From contig MZGM01000071.1 in assembly GCA_002085035.1 (NCBI GenBank), positions 1-6,728 of the forward strand: 6,728 nt of DNA. Direction: 5' to 3'. This DNA comes from Candidatus Zhuqueibacterota bacterium 4484_219 (lineage in GTDB: Bacteria; Zhuqueibacterota; JdFR-76; 4484-219). The translations under genes and the position numbers were made by a program. Shown here in pieces: positions 4,291 through 6,728 of the stretch (the stretch's first letter is position 1; the number at the start of each line of letters is the position of its first letter). The notes under the pieces were generated by a model, which ran no database searches, was not told the DNA's origin, and saw only the letters and a program-made list of their open reading frames with translations.

Positions 4291-6728
4291 TAACTACTTT
4301 CTGCCAAACTGGCTAAATTCTTTTTTAACTTCTCAAGATTGGTCACGAAATTTTCCTTTTTCCCCCTCTCTTTTTCTACTACTTCGGGAGGAGCTTTTTC
4401 AAGAAAATTCGGGTTGGTTAATTTAATATTTAAAGCTTTAACCTGCTCCTCCAACCTGGCAATCTCCTTTTGTAGCCGTACTTTCTCCTTGTCAATATCA
4501 ATCAAACCTTCTAAGGGAACATATAGTTCCACACCTCGTACTACAGCAGAGGCAGAGAATGGTGGTTTGGTTAAGGATTTTGCCAACTTAATCTGATCTA
4601 CAGCAGCCAGATGCTGGATGTAAATCTGATAGTTCTGCAGTAATTGCATCGTCTTGTTGTCGGTACATTGAATGAAAAGGTTAGCCTTTCTGGCCGGGGG
4701 TACATTCATCTCTCCCCGAATATTACGCACACTGCTGATCAGTTCTTGTAAGAGCTGCATCTCAGTTTCAGCGGTTTCATCGATTGCCTGTAAATCTGCC
4801 ACTGGCCAGGGGGCAATCATCACGCTTTGCGCGTCCGACTCTTTACGAAGATGCTGCCAAATTTCCTCAGTGATGAATGGCATCACTGGATGAAGCAATC
4901 GCATAGAATCCTTTAAAATCCTCAGAGCTAAGTTCAATACCAATTTCTTAGTTTCGATGTTGTCAGTCTGGTACAAACGAGGTTTGATTAGTTCTAAGTA
5001 CCAATCGCAGTAGTCATGCCAGAAGAAAGAATAGAATCCATCTAATGCCTCGTTGAATTTGAAATTCTCCAACGCTTGTGTTGTCTGCTCAATGGTATGA
5101 TTAAAACGGCTCCAGATCCAGCGGTCAACCAGTTCGATATGAGAATTCTGCTTAATCTCAATAGTAGGATCAAAATCTGTCTCTATCAAATCCGGGTCAA
5201 GATTCAATGCCAGAAAACGAAAGGCATTCCAGATTTTATTAGAGAAATTGCGCCCCATCTCGAACTTGCTTTCTGCCAGGTTGATGTCTTGACCTTCAGA
5301 AGTCAACATAATCAACGAGAAGCGTACAGCATCGGCGCTGTATTTTTCAATCATTTCCAGTGGATCAATACCATTGCCTAAGGATTTGCTCATCTTGCGA
5401 CCAATTTCATCACGAATAATTCCATGGATGTAAACATAGCGGAAAGGAATATTCCCTGTAAATTCCAAGCCGGCCATAATCATTCGAGCAACCCAGAAAA
5501 AGATAATGTCAGGCGCAGTGACCAGCACATCAGTTGGGTAGAAGAAAGCTAAATCTTCGGTCTGTTCTGGCCATCCCATAGTCGAAAATGGCCAGAGCCA
5601 GGAAGAAAACCAGGTGTCCAATACATCTTCATCCTGATGAATTCTGGTACTACCACAATGGTCACACTTCTGAGGTGCGGAGGCTTTAACCATCATTTTA
5701 CCACATTCATCACAGTAGTACACTGGTATTCGATGTCCCCACCATAATTGCCGAGAGATGCACCAATCTCGAATATTGACCATCCAATTTTCATATACCT
5801 TTGTCCACTTTTCCGGGATAAATTTAATCCGTCCCTCTTGCACTACTTTCAGCGCTGGTTTAGCCAATGGTTTTATCTTTACAAACCATTGTTCCGATAA
5901 ATAAGGCTCAACCACTGTGTCGCAGCGCTGACAATGACCGATAGCCAATTGATAGGGTTTAATCTTCTCCAGTAGTTTTTGCGCTTTAAGGTCCTCCACT
6001 AACACCTTGCGACATTTGAACCTATCCATCCCAGCGTACTTTCCTGCATTTGAGCTCATTTTACCATCGACATCCATTACTACCACGGCCGGAAGGTTAT
6101 GACGCTGCGCTATTTCAAAATCATTAGGATCATGAGCAGGGGTTACTTTAACCGCACCAGTACCAAACTGTGGGTCAACGTACTCATCGGCAATGATAGG
6201 AATCTCTCGGCCAATAATTGGCAGAATGGCTGTTTGTCCCACAACCTTTTGGAAGCGGTTGTCATTGGGATGAACTGCTACAGCAGTATCGCCCAACATC
6301 GTCTCTGGGCGAGTTGTGGCCACAGTGATAAATCGTCCCGATCCCTTTAGAGGATAGCGAATAAACCACAATGTTCCTTCCTCATCGCGGTGGACAACTT
6401 CCTCGTCAGAAATAGCAGTTTGGCACCGAGGGCACCAATTAATGATGTATTTGCCTCGATAAATCAAGCCTTTTTCATACAATCGCACAAATACTTCAGT
6501 TACTGCCCGAGACAGTCCCTCATCCATAGTGAATCGCGTACGCGACCAATCGCAAGAAGAACCTAATTTTTTCAACTGATTGATGATAATGTTGCCGTAT
6601 TTATCGCGCCACCGCCAAATGCGTTCCACAAATTTCTCACGACCAAGATCGTGACGAGTCAATCCCTCTTTTTTCAGCAGTTCTCGCTCCACCACATTCT
6701 GGGTAGCAATTCCAGCATGATCGGTACC
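4290..6728 (-). CDS. valS: Valyl-tRNA synthetase, 5' end outside window
   Basis: A class Ia aminoacyl-tRNA synthetase that charges tRNA-Val and hydrolyses mischarged Thr-tRNA. The frame is open to the right edge. The 812 visible residues start within the conserved GTDHAGIATQ motif, so the N-terminus and the HIGH-type signature, roughly 80-100 residues, are missing. Visible landmarks: two CxxC pairs (residues 99/102 and 266/269), the editing domain with TTRPETMLGD (138-147) and GTGAVKVTPAHDPND (189-203), and CISRQLWWGHRIP before a second zinc ribbon (Cys 339, 342, 355, 358). These are followed by TAPDIIFFWVARM and the KMSKS signature (445-449), the helical anticodon-binding domain (about 530-700), and a C-terminal coiled-coil arm from about 742 to the end, a ValRS hallmark that separates it from IleRS and LeuRS. 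All signature residues are intact. The GTG at 6693-6695 is internal, not the start. valS leads into the DUF4139 gene, 13 nt downstream. Confidence 0.98.
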   Translation of the reverse strand, partial: GTDHAGIATQNVVERELLKKEGLTRHDLGREKFVERIWRWRDKYGNIIINQLKKLGSSCDWSRTRFTMDEGLSRAVTEVFVRLYEKGLIYRGKYIINWCPRCQTAISDEEVVHRDEEGTLWFIRYPLKGSGRFITVATTRPETMLGDTAVAVHPNDNRFQKVVGQTAILPIIGREIPIIADEYVDPQFGTGAVKVTPAHDPNDFEIAQRHNLPAVVVMDVDGKMSSNAGKYAGMDRFKCRKVLVEDLKAQKLLEKIKPYQLAIGHCQRCDTVVEPYLSEQWFVKIKPLAKPALKVVQEGRIKFIPEKWTKVYENWMVNIRDWCISRQLWWGHRIPVYYCDECGKMMVKASAPQKCDHCGSTRIHQDEDVLDTWFSSWLWPFSTMGWPEQTEDLAFFYPTDVLVTAPDIIFFWVARMIMAGLEFTGNIPFRYVYIHGIIRDEIGRKMSKSLGNGIDPLEMIEKYSADAVRFSLIMLTSEGQDINLAESKFEMGRNFSNKIWNAFRFLALNLDPDLIETDFDPTIEIKQNSHIELVDRWIWSRFNHTIEQTTQALENFKFNEALDGFYSFFWHDYCDWYLELIKPRLYQTDNIETKKLVLNLALRILKDSMRLLHPVMPFITEEIWQHLRKESDAQSVMIAPWPVADLQAIDETAETEMQLLQELISSVRNIRGEMNVPPARKANLFIQCTDNKTMQLLQNYQIYIQHLAAVDQIKLAKSLTKPPFSASAVVRGVELYVPLEGLIDIDKEKVRLQKEIARLEEQVKALNIKLTNPNFLEKAPPEVVEKERGKKENFVTNLEKLKKNLASLAESS

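Noticed and set aside
6693..6695. GTG as the start of valS
   Set aside because: The frame stays open to the window edge, and the residues upstream (GTDHAGIATQ) are a conserved ValRS motif, so this is an internal valine codon.

Overview
The window reads as a compact stretch of an ordinary bacterial chromosome. Every gene is on the minus strand, so transcription runs from high to low coordinates. In that order the genes are: valS (valyl-tRNA synthetase, cut by the right edge), a secreted DUF4139-family protein, recG (branch-migrating DNA helicase), a small DUF1844 protein, and the first 42 codons of a probable SAM-dependent methyltransferase cut by the left edge. Most gaps are very short: 13 nt between valS and DUF4139, 67 nt between recG and DUF1844, and 10 nt between DUF1844 and the last gene. 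Strong purine-rich Shine-Dalgarno sequences precede the DUF4139 and DUF1844 genes.

The one clear exception is the 190-bp gap between the DUF4139 gene and recG (2689-2878). It holds a 122-bp element (2723-2844) with 18-bp imperfect terminal inverted repeats (15 of 18 matching, outermost bases GTAT and GTAA). The element is flanked directly on both sides by the same 8-bp word, AGCTAATT. This is the layout of a miniature inverted-repeat transposable element (MITE) with its target-site duplication. GTAA tips together with an 8-bp duplication are typical of the IS66 family. The interior has no coding capacity, but it holds short GGAGAC/GTCTCC-type palindromes that would form mutually exclusive hairpins in RNA. 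Removing the element and one copy of the duplication leaves an ordinary 60-bp spacer.

The genes are housekeeping or conserved and do not form one pathway: translation (valS), replication-fork repair (recG), an envelope or exported protein (DUF4139), a small cytosolic protein of unknown function (DUF1844) and a methyltransferase. I see no defence system, CRISPR array, tRNA, rRNA or toxin-antitoxin pair. Lineage is an inference only. Strong Shine-Dalgarno sites, moderate GC content, a ValRS core of the TAPDIIFFWVARM type and a DUF1844 protein together suggest an uncultured lineage near the FCB group (KSB1/Calditrichota/Zixibacteria-like) rather than a true Bacteroidota, but this is weak evidence.
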